Assembly (NCBI RefSeq): GCF_900102185.1
Contig: NZ_LT629690.1
Location: 2,170,001-2,234,000 of the forward strand
Direction: 5' to 3'
DNA length: 64,000 nt
Origin: Terriglobus roseus
Lineage (GTDB): Bacteria > Acidobacteriota > Terriglobia > Terriglobales > Acidobacteriaceae
Shown here: piece after piece, positions 16,659-28,000 of the stretch
Position numbering within the stretch: position 1 is the first letter of the stretch
Layout of the letters: each line of letters begins with the position of its first letter
The notes under the pieces: model-generated
Database searches by the model: none
What the model saw: only the letters and a program-made list of their open reading frames with translations
What the model was told of the DNA's origin: nothing
Made by a program: the position numbers and the translations under genes

Positions 16659-18194
16659 ATGGCAACAGTTTCGATTCTTACAGAAGCGCGTTTGCGCTCG
16701 ATGAATGCAACGGAAAGCAGCAAGCGGACGACGCTGCTGTTTTTAGGTGCATTATCACTGGTGGCCGCGGCACTCCTTGGCTATCACCCGTATGCGGAGG
16801 ATGGCGGGATTTATGCGTCGGCTTTGGCGCTGCGGTTAAATCCGTCGCTGTTCCCTGCATTTCGAGCCTTTGCCGTGGCGCATACCGGCAAGAGCCTGTT
16901 CATCCCGGTTGTGGCTGAAGTGGTGCAGCGGAGCCGTATGCCGCAGGAAGTCGTACTGCTGGGGCTGTATTTGCTGTCGATTGCCGCGACCGTGGCCGCA
17001 GCGTACGGAATGGCTTGCGAGTTGTTCTCTACGCGACGGCAGCAGCTTTGGTCTACATTGTTGCTGGCGCTGGCTATGGGCATGCCGGTGGGCGGGACGT
17101 CGCTCTATATTGCGGACCCGTATCTGACGTCTCGTTCGTTCTCCACGCCATTGATTCTGTTGGGGCTGACTGCCCTGTTGCGTAAGAGATATGGCGCTGC
17201 GGCTGTGTGTGGAGGGATGTCGTTTGCCGTGCATCCGCTGATGACGCTGTGGGCGCTACTGCCGGCTGCTTTTTTGCTGCTTTGGCAGAGATCGCCGAAA
17301 CGTACGCGGGGTTTTATTCTGCTGGCGCTGGCTGTGATTGGCATCATGGTGGCGATACAGTTTGTGGCGCCTGTTGATTCCGCGGCCGTGCGTGCCGCGT
17401 CGCTTTCGCGGGGTTACTGGTTCCCTTCGCAGTGGCAGTGGTACGAGTGGATTGGTCTGATTGCGCCGGTTCTGATGCTGTTGACCGTGGCTTCCGGCCG
17501 AAGTAAGACGATGTCTTCTGCGGCGCAGTCCGTAGCTGCTGCGATGGCTGCTTCCATGGTGACGGTGACTGCGGGCGCGTTGCTGCTGATCCATACGGGC
17601 AATACGGCTTTCCAGTTGGCACGCTTGCAGCCACTGCGGTTGCTGCATCCCGTCTCCATTGTTTTTGTACTGCTGCTGGCTGGACGGCTGGCAGATCCGG
17701 ACGCAAGAACGTGGCGGCGCTGTGTGCTCTATCTGTTCGTGCTTGGCGCTGTTGGCGGAATGCTGTTCTTGCAGAGAGAGACTTATCCGCACTCTGCTCA
17801 CTGGGAAAATCCGTGGCAGCAACGTGGCAATGGATATGAGAACGCTGCTCTTTGGCTTCGAAAGAACACGCCTGTGGATGCGCTGATTGCTGTCGACGCG
17901 CGCTACACGACGACGCGCGGTGAAGATGCGCAGATGGTGCGGGCCATTGCGCGGCGAAGCACAATTCCTGATGCGGCTAAGGATGGTGGTATTGCGTCTG
18001 TTGTGCCGGTGCTGGCCGATACATGGCTGGCTGGTAGCCAGGCACAGGAAGGACTTGCTTCTCTTCCAGACGCTCAGCGCATTCAGCGGTTGCGTCCGTA
18101 TGGGGCGTCGTGGATTTTGTTACCTGCGGATGCTGAGACGGCGTTTCCCTGCCCGTATCGCAATGGGGATGCGAAGGTCTGCCGCGTTCCCTGA
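16659..18194 (+). CDS. Polytopic membrane protein, possibly GT-C-like
   Basis: 511 residues with about 10-11 hydrophobic segments and a soluble C-terminal part (from about residue 385). The first periplasmic loop carries GYHPYAEDGGIYASAL; acidic residues in that position are typical of GT-C fold glycosyltransferases that use lipid-linked sugars. That is the only hint of function. The C-terminal region (WLRKNTPVDALIAVDARYTT) resembles the soluble tail of such membrane enzymes. Substrate and family are not recognised. A second ATG at 16701 is possible. It is divergent from the flippase-like gene and followed by a terminator shared with bcsC. Confidence 0.6.
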   Translation: MATVSILTEARLRSMNATESSKRTTLLFLGALSLVAAALLGYHPYAEDGGIYASALALRLNPSLFPAFRAFAVAHTGKSLFIPVVAEVVQRSRMPQEVVLLGLYLLSIAATVAAAYGMACELFSTRRQQLWSTLLLALAMGMPVGGTSLYIADPYLTSRSFSTPLILLGLTALLRKRYGAAAVCGGMSFAVHPLMTLWALLPAAFLLLWQRSPKRTRGFILLALAVIGIMVAIQFVAPVDSAAVRAASLSRGYWFPSQWQWYEWIGLIAPVLMLLTVASGRSKTMSSAAQSVAAAMAASMVTVTAGALLLIHTGNTAFQLARLQPLRLLHPVSIVFVLLLAGRLADPDARTWRRCVLYLFVLGAVGGMLFLQRETYPHSAHWENPWQQRGNGYENAALWLRKNTPVDALIAVDARYTTTRGEDAQMVRAIARRSTIPDAAKDGGIASVVPVLADTWLAGSQAQEGLASLPDAQRIQRLRPYGASWILLPADAETAFPCPYRNGDAKVCRVP

Positions 18195-18203
18195 TGTACT
18201 GCA

Positions 18204-18231
18204 GCAAAAAGCACAGCCGAAGCTGTGCTTT
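18204..18231 (-). terminator. Terminator of the cellulose operon, UUCG tetraloop
   Basis: Read leftward, a 10-bp stem closes on a TTCG tetraloop (loop 18218-18221) and runs straight into TTTTT (18208-18204). It lies 22 nt beyond the bcsC stop. The other strand reads a CGAA loop and few T residues, so the main direction is leftward. Confidence 0.88.
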
Positions 18232-18252
18232 CGTTAGCCAATGTTTTGATTG

Positions 18253-21200
18253 CTATGGAACGCGTAGCGGTCGGAGACCTTCCATTGGGAACAGGCCCGT
18301 TGGATAATCCTCTGTCGGGTACTGTGCCTTAAACAGATAGCGCGCGAAGAAGGTGGGCTGCACCATGGTGTAGTTGTTCGTGTTGTTCGCGGCCAACGCT
18401 CCGCCCACATACCAATGTTCCGCAACTTGATAGCTGAACTGGCCACCGATGTTGAAGTTGGCTCCGGTGGAGGTGCTGCGTGGCGAATAGGCCGTGGCGC
18501 AGGTCTTCTGGGCAATCTCAGTCAGAGAGCAGCCAGAGAGCGATCCGTTAAACAGTGCTACGCTGGCGGAGTCGGACATGGGATAGAACTTGGCCGTGTC
18601 CTGTACAAAGGTCTGCACGCCGAGGGCGCCTGCGATGGTGTAGTGCCACTTGTCGCGATAGTGGCCATTCCAGGTGACGGGCAACGAGCCGAGGAAGTAG
18701 ACCTCAGGGCTGAAGTAGCCGCCGTTACCGTAGGTCAATGGGATTTCGTTGTGGGCATAATGCATGCCGAAGAAGCTACCACCCACGTTCAGCGAACCAT
18801 ACTGCGGCACCTGCCAGACGCGGAAGTACGCGCCCATGGTGCCTTCGAGCTTCTGGTTGTCGAGCGTCTTGTAACCGTTGACCGTACCGCCGTCGCCGCT
18901 GATGTAGAAGCCGGACTTTTCATCGCCGAAATCGACACGAGCGCCCACGGTGGTGGAGACCACGCCGCCCCAGATGTTGCCGGAGAAGACAGGTGTTACA
19001 GAACCCGGATCACGCAGACCGGCGTAGGAAAGCTGCGTGTCCTTCACGGAGTCGCGTTCGCCGTAGAGCGTGAGGTGATTGAAGAAACGCGCACGCGCGC
19101 GACCGGTGATGTTGTTTACCAGGAACGAGTACGGGGTATAGCCAACGGCCAGGCCGAAGTTCGTGCTGGTCATCTGCAGTTCACCGCCGACGCCGGACGA
19201 ATACTGCGGCGCGGGAGAGGTGATGGCCGTGGCAGGCAAGGTGCCCAATAGCGGTGTGGCAGTGGTTGCGCCCAGCGTGCCGAGATCGAGTGTTCCGCTG
19301 TTCAGGAAGACTGCCTTCGGGACTACGGAGAAGCGCACGCGATTCCCCGCCACGAAGGTGGCTTCCATGGGAGCTTCGTAGTCGAAGAGACGGTTGACGC
19401 CCGGTGTGCCGCTACGGAAGCGTACCCAACCGCTGCCACCTACCCAACCGGAGTAGCTGGATTCAAGCGTGGCCAGGTCAAGTTCTGTCTGCTGACGTTC
19501 GTTGAGCGGCGGCGCTACCTTCTCGTTCGGGTCGTAATAGCCGCGCAGTGGCGGGACGCTACGCGCGACCAAATCGCCATCCGTTGGGATGCGATTGTTG
19601 CCGTTGTTATATGGCGGCAGATCCGGGTATGGCTGCGTGGAAAGCTCGCTGGGTGCCGCGGGATAGAAGATGGGCGCAGAGGCCTGACCCACGCCAGCAA
19701 TCGACGTGGCGGAACGCGAACGCGTGGTGCGGTGAGCCGTCGTTGTGCCCTTGATCACAGGGCGCGTGGGCTGCGGATACTGCTGGCCGTAGGTGTTCTC
19801 GCCGCTCTGGATGCCGTAATTGTTGTACGAGCGACCGGGCTGAACCGTCGTGGTGCGTGTGCTGCCCAGTCCCTGACGGTAGGTGTTGCCATCGTTGGTG
19901 GATGACGTGTCGTACGGCTGCGTGTTCGTGGGAGCCGTTGCCGGGAGCGACGATGGCTGGCCCGTCTGGCCGGGAACCGGTGTCTGCGCGTATTGCGTGT
20001 TGCGCGGCGTGCCGTCCGCGATTTCGTCAGGCGGAGTGCTCTGCCCCATCATGCTGCGTGGATCGGACTGGCGGCGGCGCGCTGCAGCAGCTTCCGCAGC
20101 GGCGATTTCAGGATGCACCGTCTTCCCGCCGCGCTTGGTGTTGCTGACGGCATGGGTCGGGACGCGGACGTCGCTGGCCGAGTACGTGACCATTGGGGTT
20201 GCGTTCTGCTGCGTTGGCGGAACGTATGGGATGTACGGGCCGTAGACTTCGCCGTTGAACTGGCCGGTCTGCGCACCTTCTTTATACGAGCCAGCGAGAT
20301 ACACCGGATCCGATGTGTTTGCTGACTGAGCCTGCTGGGTGGAACGACGAATCTGTTCCTGCTGGTAGGCGAGTGAGGCGTCAGGCGCGGTGCCTGGCAG
20401 ATCGGTCTCAGAAGAAAGCGGCTGTGCGCTTGCTGTCAGCGGCGCTTCCTGTGCATGCCCTGTTACATCCGGCATTGAGTAATTCTGTGAGACACCGGGA
20501 TACACGATGGAGCCTGCGGCCGGAAGCGTGCCGGAGTTGGGAACGTAGTCACGCAGGCGCTGCGTGGAAGGCTGCTGGCGCACCGTGGAATTGGGGTTCG
20601 CCATGTACGACGGTACCGTTGGCTGAGCGGTATTGCCGTTGTAAGGCTGTGCGTATCCAGACCCTGGCAGCGGTGCCTGCGTGCCGATCTGCACCGGCGC
20701 CTGACCATACGAGTTGGAGGCGTTGGGAAGGTACGGATGTGCCGGAGGCTGCGTCATGGGCGTGCCGTCCGGGTTGCGATCTTCTTGGCCGGGGGCCAGA
20801 AGCTGCGCAAGGCCTTCTGCTTGCGTGGGGCTCGGCAGTTGGCGGGGATTCAGCTGCGGCGTTGGCTGATTAAGGATGCTCGCCAGTTCCGAACCCGGAT
20901 CGGGCTGCGGTTGCGCGGCGAGCGATGCGCGATAGTAATCGGCGGCACGCGTGCTGTCGCCGCGGGCCTGCTCGAAACGTGCAGCAAGGTTCAGAATCTG
21001 GCCGTCGCGGGGGTATTGATCCAGCGCGTAGCGCAGCCAGTTTTCGGCGTCCTTCAGATCATTTGCGGCAAGCGCGGAACCGACTGCGGCCTTGTAATCC
21101 GCTGCGGAGCCAGTGCTCATGTCCTGCGCCTTGAAGATGGCGACGGCTTGCTTTGCCATTCCGGCGCGGAGATATCCGCCGGCGAGGGCCTTGATGACAC

Positions 21201-23664
21201 CGGGATTATCCGGGAAGGCTTTCGCCGTGGCATTCAGAATTGCGAGTGAGCGCTTCTCGTTGTTGGCAGCGGCAGATTGATTTGCCTTGCGCACAGCCCA
21301 GTTGGCCCAGATGACCTGCACCGTGCGGCGCTGTTCGTCGGAGAGATCCTGACGGCTGCCGAGCACCAGCAACTGGCGATAGAGACCAACGTCATTCTGC
21401 CCGTTGAAGAGCAGCCAGGCGTTCTGAATGTCAATGTCTGCCGGAGCTACCGTGTGTTGGCTGGCATAACGCTGCTGCACACGGTTCAGGAAGAGCATGG
21501 CCTGAGAAGGCTGGCCGAGACCGTTGTAGATGTTGCCAACGGTCTGGAGATATTCCACGTCGCCTTCGAGCGTCTTGCGCGTGGAAACAGGAATCTGCTG
21601 AATCTGCGCCAGCGCATCGCGGTCGCGGCCTGCGGTATGCAGCGCGGTCAGCAGGCCCTTCCATGCATCCACGCGATCCGGGTTTTCACTCAGGATGCGC
21701 TGGTAGATGGGAAAGGCGTGTGCTGCGTCGTTCCGCTGAAGATACAGGCCCGCCAACTGCAACTGCAATGCTGCCGGGATGCGCTGACCTGCGGTGTTCT
21801 GCTGCGCGATAGCGCGCTCCAAGAGGCTTTGCGCGATGTCGTACTTGTTCTGCGATTGATAGATGGCTGCGGCAGTGCCGAGGAAGCCGGGGTCATGGAG
21901 CGCCTGATCGTAAACAACAGGCGGCATGCTCTCCAATGTCTGAATCGCGCCCGCATCGTCATGCATGGTGTGCAGGGTGTTAACTAATCCCTGCCATGCG
22001 AGCGCGTTCGTAGGGTCCCCGGAAAGTACCTGCCGGTACAGGCCAGCGGCCTGATCAAGATGGTTTGCCTGCAAGAGCAGGCTGGCGTACTGCAGCTGTG
22101 TGTCTGCCTTCAAGCCCTGCGCTCCCGCAGGAAAAGGCATATCGAGCGCCGAGCGCAAAACGCGTTGTGCATCCGCGTCGCGGCCAACGGCGGAGTAAGC
22201 CGACGCGAGCGAACGGAGGTAGTCAGGGTCACGCATGAGCTGCGTGCGAATGGTCTGCGGTGTGCGGCGTTCCGTCTCAAGTGCGGCGGCGGCATGGCCT
22301 GCCTGATACTGCGACATGAACAGACCGCGCCAGCCTTCAATCGCTTGCGGCTTCAGGCGAATGTATTCCTGATACGCAGCACTGGCTGGTTCCGGCTGCT
22401 GTGCCTTGGCGAGTGTTCCCGCGAGGCCCAACAGAGCCTCCGGGCCGCTGGGACGGATAGTAAGCGCCTGCCGGTACTGTTGTTCCGCAGTGGTCAGGTC
22501 GTTTTCATTGAGAGCGATGCCGCCCTCTTGAATGGTGTAGAAGTAACGCGCCGAGTTGAGGTTCGCGTCGAGGCCCTTGTCCGTTGCACCTTCCTGCTTT
22601 GCCTGCTCCAGGAAGGAGATGGCGCCGCCGAAGTTCTGCTGGTTCATGCGGACATATCCCATGCCAGCGAGTGCGCGAGCGTCGTCGGGATTCTTGGCCA
22701 GCAAGGTCTTGAAGCGCTCTTCTGCCTCAGTGAAGCGCTTCGCGTTCAGCGCGGCGTAAGCAGCACTCTGCTCCGCGTTGTACTGACGCTGCTGAGCGTT
22801 TTCTGGTGGTTCAACATATGGAGTACCAGCACCGGGCTTGCGGCTCTTTGCGGCGGCACGCTGGTTCGCTTCCGTGGTGCGGAGCGCGTCCTGCAACTGC
22901 GCGTCTTTGTGTTTTGCGAGATAGTTGCGGATGTCACCGGCGGAAGCCGGGTTCTGCGCGTCCCACACCAGCGATTGCTTAAGAGCCTCCACTGCCTGAG
23001 GATCGTTGGGATGGCGCTCCAGCAGGCGACGGCCTTCCGCTCGCGTCTTCGGGTTGTACGTGAGGATGCGGCCCAGGGCTACTTGATAACGCGAGTCCGC
23101 GGGATAGCGGTCCATCAATGACCGCAGCGCGGCAATGGCGTGCGGGCGACCGTCTTCCGTGGCGGCTTCTGTCTCGTAATAGGCCAGTGCCCATTCGCCC
23201 TGCGGCGGGTTGTTGCCGAAGACGGAGCGGTAGATGCGGACGGCTTCCGCGTAATTTCCAGCGGCGGCAAGCTTGCCTGCCTTCTGCAATTCCGCGAGCT
23301 GTGCTCCCTGCTGCATCACGCTTTCTGCGCGAGCAATGCCGGGGTCGTTCGGATTGATGGAACGCAGGCGTTGCAGATAGGTGTTGGCGAGAGCGTTGTT
23401 GCCGGACATCTTGGCGGCGCGTGCCAGGCCAGCGAGTGCGTCCGTATTGTTGGGATCGGCCAGGAGGACCTGCTGCCAGGTCTGGGCAGCCATGTCCATG
23501 CGTCCGCGCGACTCCAGCGAACGGGCCTTATCCAATAGAGCTTGTGTTGCCGCGCTGGTGGTGGCGGGTTGTGTCTGGGCCTGCAGGCACAGTTCTGCCG
23601 GAGTGCTCAGGAGAACGGCACTCAGGAACAGAAGCGTCCGCCGGGATGGAGCTTTGTATGCCAT
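18253..23664 (-). CDS. bcsC: Cellulose synthase outer-membrane export subunit BcsC, unusually long
   Basis: 1803 residues (E. coli BcsC is about 1157). Signal peptide (about 1-30), then a superhelix of TPR repeats to about residue 990 (repeated A..L...P.N.DAL.GL patterns). Next comes a long Gln/Pro/Asn/Ser/Thr/Tyr-rich linker (about 1000-1400), then the C-terminal outer-membrane beta-barrel (about 1440-1803, GWVGGSGWVRFRSG onward, ending in alternating aromatic strands). The TPR part spans the periplasm and the barrel exports the glucan chain. Ribosome site AGAGG precedes the ATG. It is separated from bcsZ by 158 nt, more than the other bcs junctions, so an internal promoter is possible. Confidence 0.92.
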   Translation of the reverse strand: MAYKAPSRRTLLFLSAVLLSTPAELCLQAQTQPATTSAATQALLDKARSLESRGRMDMAAQTWQQVLLADPNNTDALAGLARAAKMSGNNALANTYLQRLRSINPNDPGIARAESVMQQGAQLAELQKAGKLAAAGNYAEAVRIYRSVFGNNPPQGEWALAYYETEAATEDGRPHAIAALRSLMDRYPADSRYQVALGRILTYNPKTRAEGRRLLERHPNDPQAVEALKQSLVWDAQNPASAGDIRNYLAKHKDAQLQDALRTTEANQRAAAKSRKPGAGTPYVEPPENAQQRQYNAEQSAAYAALNAKRFTEAEERFKTLLAKNPDDARALAGMGYVRMNQQNFGGAISFLEQAKQEGATDKGLDANLNSARYFYTIQEGGIALNENDLTTAEQQYRQALTIRPSGPEALLGLAGTLAKAQQPEPASAAYQEYIRLKPQAIEGWRGLFMSQYQAGHAAAALETERRTPQTIRTQLMRDPDYLRSLASAYSAVGRDADAQRVLRSALDMPFPAGAQGLKADTQLQYASLLLQANHLDQAAGLYRQVLSGDPTNALAWQGLVNTLHTMHDDAGAIQTLESMPPVVYDQALHDPGFLGTAAAIYQSQNKYDIAQSLLERAIAQQNTAGQRIPAALQLQLAGLYLQRNDAAHAFPIYQRILSENPDRVDAWKGLLTALHTAGRDRDALAQIQQIPVSTRKTLEGDVEYLQTVGNIYNGLGQPSQAMLFLNRVQQRYASQHTVAPADIDIQNAWLLFNGQNDVGLYRQLLVLGSRQDLSDEQRRTVQVIWANWAVRKANQSAAANNEKRSLAILNATAKAFPDNPGVIKALAGGYLRAGMAKQAVAIFKAQDMSTGSAADYKAAVGSALAANDLKDAENWLRYALDQYPRDGQILNLAARFEQARGDSTRAADYYRASLAAQPQPDPGSELASILNQPTPQLNPRQLPSPTQAEGLAQLLAPGQEDRNPDGTPMTQPPAHPYLPNASNSYGQAPVQIGTQAPLPGSGYAQPYNGNTAQPTVPSYMANPNSTVRQQPSTQRLRDYVPNSGTLPAAGSIVYPGVSQNYSMPDVTGHAQEAPLTASAQPLSSETDLPGTAPDASLAYQQEQIRRSTQQAQSANTSDPVYLAGSYKEGAQTGQFNGEVYGPYIPYVPPTQQNATPMVTYSASDVRVPTHAVSNTKRGGKTVHPEIAAAEAAAARRRQSDPRSMMGQSTPPDEIADGTPRNTQYAQTPVPGQTGQPSSLPATAPTNTQPYDTSSTNDGNTYRQGLGSTRTTTVQPGRSYNNYGIQSGENTYGQQYPQPTRPVIKGTTTAHRTTRSRSATSIAGVGQASAPIFYPAAPSELSTQPYPDLPPYNNGNNRIPTDGDLVARSVPPLRGYYDPNEKVAPPLNERQQTELDLATLESSYSGWVGGSGWVRFRSGTPGVNRLFDYEAPMEATFVAGNRVRFSVVPKAVFLNSGTLDLGTLGATTATPLLGTLPATAITSPAPQYSSGVGGELQMTSTNFGLAVGYTPYSFLVNNITGRARARFFNHLTLYGERDSVKDTQLSYAGLRDPGSVTPVFSGNIWGGVVSTTVGARVDFGDEKSGFYISGDGGTVNGYKTLDNQKLEGTMGAYFRVWQVPQYGSLNVGGSFFGMHYAHNEIPLTYGNGGYFSPEVYFLGSLPVTWNGHYRDKWHYTIAGALGVQTFVQDTAKFYPMSDSASVALFNGSLSGCSLTEIAQKTCATAYSPRSTSTGANFNIGGQFSYQVAEHWYVGGALAANNTNNYTMVQPTFFARYLFKAQYPTEDYPTGLFPMEGLRPLRVP

Positions 23665-23822
23665 TCAATCTGCCTCTGCGCTGGTACGCTGCCTGCGCAT
23701 GCTAAGACCCGCGACCTGGGGGTCAGGTTTGCCGTGTTCCCCACAGAATCTTACTCGTTTCTTGGGTGGAACAGCCGGTTTTTTTAGGGGTTTACTCTTG
23801 TGGTAACAGCTACTTGGCTTCC

Positions 23823-25004
23823 CTACTTCCATTTCAGCCTGAGCTTTCCATCACGGTCGAAGCGAAAACGTCCCTCCTGCCAACCTGTCGCAAATAACGC
23901 AAGATTCTGGTCATAGTACAGAGAAGAGTGGCCATACAGACCGGTTGCTGAGTCCTTGCTGGCCGTCAGGCGATCGTTCTGCGTCTTTGCCTGACTCATG
24001 CGGCCAGTGCTGACCAGAAAAGGAATCATGGCTGCCGAAAACCCGACCGTGCCCTCTGGATTCAGGATCTTTCCGGTGGCATCCACCTGCAGCGGAGGCG
24101 TCGGGGCCGTTTGCATGTAACGTCCCATGCCCTGCAGATATCCCAGCGAGTCAGAAACGCCGTTGGTGCCCTTGTCGGCCATGCCGAGCCAGAGATAAAC
24201 ACGGATGGATTCATAACCGCCGACCGGAGCGAAATCAGTCTTGCCGGTGGCTAGTTGTGCCGGGGTTCCGCTGGGACGTACGGCTGTCCCTGCAGTGACC
24301 CAATCCATGGCATATCCGGTGGGAGAGCTTCCCTGTATCAGCGCAGGGTAACTTTCCAGCAGCGGTGTCCATGGCCCTTGCGGCGATTCCGTACGCAGAC
24401 GGGCCACCACCTGCGGCGGCGTGTATGAGGGATTCAGGATGAAGGTGTTCTGATCAGGGTGAAAGCCCTGCGGACCGGGCAGCAAAACTGTCCCCAGTCC
24501 CGGCACCAGCGCGACTTCGCTCTGTGCGATGCGGTTCGCAAGGACCGTACCAAGCTTTGCGAGACGATCGTCCTTCCAGAGACGTCCGGCCTCAACGAGG
24601 TCGTAAGCCATCCAGAGATCGGCGTCAGCCGCGGAGTTGGCATCGAGCGTCTTCCACTGGCCTTCGGGTGACTTGCCCCAATTCCATGCAGGGAGACGTG
24701 CTGTGAGGTCGCCGCCGGCGAGGTTGTCCTCGGTCCAGCGGAGCATCTTGTCAAAGGTAGGACGGTCGTTGGTGACAAGGGCGAAGAACATGCCATACGC
24801 CATGCCTTCGCTGGTGGTGCGGTCGTTGGCGTCGTGGTCAATCACGCGGCCGGAGGCATCGACAAACTTTGCACGATAGGACTGCCACAGCGGCCACGGG
24901 ACCTCTGCACGGCAGCCCGTCTGCGATAACAACGTCACGCACGCGATTGCGACCGCCGCTGTGCGACGGAAGCCATCACGCCACCCTTTTCGTACTCCCA
25001 GCAT
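23823..25004 (-). CDS. bcsZ: Periplasmic endoglucanase BcsZ (GH8)
   Basis: 393 residues. N-terminal export signal (about 10-31) ends in a Cys; the lipobox-like LSQTGC is imperfect, so lipoprotein status is uncertain. GH8 motifs: TTSEGMAYGM with likely acid Glu66, and the family signature AADADLWMAYDL with Asp127 or Asp129 in the active site. BcsZ trims cellulose during export and is a standard member of bcs operons. Its ATG abuts the TAA of the bcsAB fusion with no spacing. Length matches the family (about 370). Confidence 0.93.
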   Translation of the reverse strand: MLGVRKGWRDGFRRTAAVAIACVTLLSQTGCRAEVPWPLWQSYRAKFVDASGRVIDHDANDRTTSEGMAYGMFFALVTNDRPTFDKMLRWTEDNLAGGDLTARLPAWNWGKSPEGQWKTLDANSAADADLWMAYDLVEAGRLWKDDRLAKLGTVLANRIAQSEVALVPGLGTVLLPGPQGFHPDQNTFILNPSYTPPQVVARLRTESPQGPWTPLLESYPALIQGSSPTGYAMDWVTAGTAVRPSGTPAQLATGKTDFAPVGGYESIRVYLWLGMADKGTNGVSDSLGYLQGMGRYMQTAPTPPLQVDATGKILNPEGTVGFSAAMIPFLVSTGRMSQAKTQNDRLTASKDSATGLYGHSSLYYDQNLALFATGWQEGRFRFDRDGKLRLKWK

Positions 25005-28000
25005 TTAGTCCTCTCCCTGCAACCGCAGCCGTGCGCGACGGCGGAGCGATACACGGATGATTATTGCCAGCAGGATGCTGGCCAGGATCACCAGTACTAC
25101 AACGGATGCAGGGAATTCGGAAAAGAACAGCTGGAGACGTGTCCAAATTGACAACGACCCAATCTTGTAGACGTCGTTGCCAATGCGGTATGAGACGAAC
25201 TGCGTACCGTGAAGCACGGCGACGGACTGCGAGATGTCCGAGGACGAGCTGACGCGGAGGAAGGTTGTGAGGAACGCGGGGATGACCGAATGGTCACGCA
25301 GAGCGATCACAACGACCGAGCGGTTGGAACGCGCAGGCCATTCCATGCCTTCGATCAAAGCGTCGGGCAGACCGCCGGAGACTTCCAGCTCGCCTGTCTT
25401 GACGTGATCGGAGGAGCGAACCTTCCACCATGCGTGTTCGAGAGGAGCGAAGAAGCCCTGGGTGTCGGAAATCTTGAGGCCGCTGGTTGAAGGCTGTACC
25501 GGCAGGTGGTTGTTCAGCTTGGCGAAGGCCGTCTGATCTTCCACGGTGCCCATGACGATGTAGTCCTTCTTACCGTCAGACTTCAAGCCGTCGGGACCGT
25601 CGACTGTGACATCGATTGCGGGATAGCCGGTGGCAGCACCGAAGTGGCCCATGAGGGTCAGGTAGGCTTCGATCTCATCTGCGCCTGGGTTATCCGGCAG
25701 GATGAAGGCGGTCTGCGACAGGTCCTTGTATCGCGTGAACGGGAAGCCTGCGTTGGAGAACAGTTCCAGATCGGGCAGCACAGCCAGATGCGGAATGCCA
25801 CGGATGTCGAGGTAAGAATCCTTAACGATGGCTCCCTGCAGGTTGAGCGGCGCCGTGTCCTGGCACTTGTTCTTCTTCGCGATCTGGAAGACGAACTTGA
25901 GGCTCATGGTCTGCGAGAACGGACGCATGTTTCCGCGTGGGATGGGGATTTCCGTTTCGAGGCGCGCGGAGGCGCGATCCGCATGAGGCATGGGCGTGGA
26001 CGAAACGTACGCCGTGTTCATGTAGACCTGCAGCGTGCTCTCATTCGCCAGCGGCACCGGGTTATACCGGTAGTCCATGTGGAAGATGATGTTGGCGCGC
26101 GAACCGTAATAGAGATCCGGTGGCAGACGCATGAAGACGCCTACAGGCACGGAGCCGTCGCCCTGAAGGTCTCCCGTCTGCATTAACTCACCAACGGTTG
26201 TGAGGCGATCCGTGGGCATCCAGCGTGGTGCATCGTCTGGCTGGCTGGGAGCAGGATGCGTTACGGATACCGACACCTGATTGCCCTGCCACATGTCTTT
26301 CTGCAGCGAGAGCGCTTGCGCAGCAAGTACTGCGTCTGCGGCGGAATTTCCGGTGAGCACCAGAACCTTGGAATACGGGTCGGATGGATTCGTCCGCATG
26401 GCTATGGTGGGCCCGCCAGTGGACTGCACATTGAGCGATGACGGGAGTTCCGCGGCGTTCTCGCTAATGAGGATGACGTTGCCCTGAGGAATCTGTCCGA
26501 ACGACACCGGGAAGCGGACCTTGCGGTAGTCGGTGAGTACGCCGAAGTAGGAGGCGACAATGCCGGCAGCCTGCATCGCTTTCGTGGAAGGCTGGTTCAG
26601 GAAGACGATGGGCACCACGGGGTGCAGGTTGACTGCGGCGTCATAGAACGGCAGCGGCAACAGCTTGAGGTCGTCCTGCAGGGGCAGCAGATTGCCGGTG
26701 AGTTCGATGGAACTGTTGTTATCGATGTGCGACCACAGCGTGGAGTGCGAGGGGTCTTCGCACTGCAGGGTGTAATGGCCGATGAACTCAAAGGTGATCT
26801 GGTTGTCGCGGACGAGCATGTCCGCGGGCATTTCCAGCGTGGCTTCCATGAGCGCGTTGTTCTCGTTAACGCGCGTGACGGAAAGCTTCTGGCTCTCTGC
26901 AATCTTCTCTTCCGGTGTCAGATCTGCAGGCGTCAGATTCGGCTGTTGCGTGACGGGCAGCGTGGCGAAGAGAGTGCCGTTGACAGAGACCTTCAGATGG
27001 CTCAACGCAGGCAACAGGCCCGGCGAAAAGTGATAGCGCAGATGCAGTGTCGCGGTCTTCACAACCTGCGTCTGCGGCACAGCGAAGTAGACAGAGTGGT
27101 ACGCGTCCACACCGCGCAGAACGACGGTGTCAGCAACGCCTACGTCCTGCAACGTGAAGACGTTGTCGAACTGTCCCGGAGGCATCACACGCTGTTGCAG
27201 CGCGGAACCGGGTGTCACACCCAAAGCGCCAACGTTTGCGGCTCCACTTTGTGGTGCAGGTGGCACCATTATGCCGGGTGCTTGCGCATGCGATGACGCG
27301 CCCAGGCCCAATAACATTCCCAGCGTGAGCAGCAGCGCCAGCGGGGCGATTCCCGTACTCAGCGCACCTTTTCCACTACCACCGTTCTTCTTCATCAGAC
27401 CTCGGAAGGTTTCTCTCAACCCAATTACTGCAAGATGCAAGATGCGCGCCAGGCTCTTCAGCGGCCTATCGGCTTCACGTGCTTCGCCCCATCCGAGCCA
27501 CGTGTCGGCACGCGAGTACAGCACTTGCGTGAGCGCCTCTTCTTCGGAGATGGAGAGTGGATCAAACTGCGCGCGAAGCTCTGTTCCATTTACGCGAACG
27601 ATCGTAGCGGGAAGCGACTCTTCGCCATCCAGCACCGGGAAGTGGAGACGAACCGGTTCCCCGCCTTCCACCATTGCCGCTGCTTCGTCGGTTTCCATCA
27701 TCACGCCGCCACTGGAAACGTCGGCGGTCACACCAGTGAGCATGGTTCCATCGGGCAGTTCAACGGTTACAGGCACCTGCATGGTGACACGCACTGTTTG
27801 ACGACGTTGCTGGCTTTCCCACGCCACACCGCAGGCCACGCCCAGGATGAGGATGTTGAAGAAGGTCCAGATGACGTTCATCAGGATGGTTCCAGGGTGG
27901 GTGCCGTCATACATGTTCGCGAGAATGTTCAACGGCCAGATAAGGCCGCTTCCCGGGAAGTGAATGTATCGCGGAATGGCGCAGAGCAGCCCAAGGAAGC

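Noticed and set aside
20020-20760. Tandem repeat or mobile element in the bcsC linker
   Set aside because: Base composition is repetitive because of Gln/Pro/Ser/Tyr codons, but no exact direct repeats or terminal inverted repeats are seen.
22060-23121. 353-codon open frame antisense to bcsC
   Set aside because: Mirrors the TPR repeat region of bcsC. It is Leu/Val/Arg-rich with no signature.
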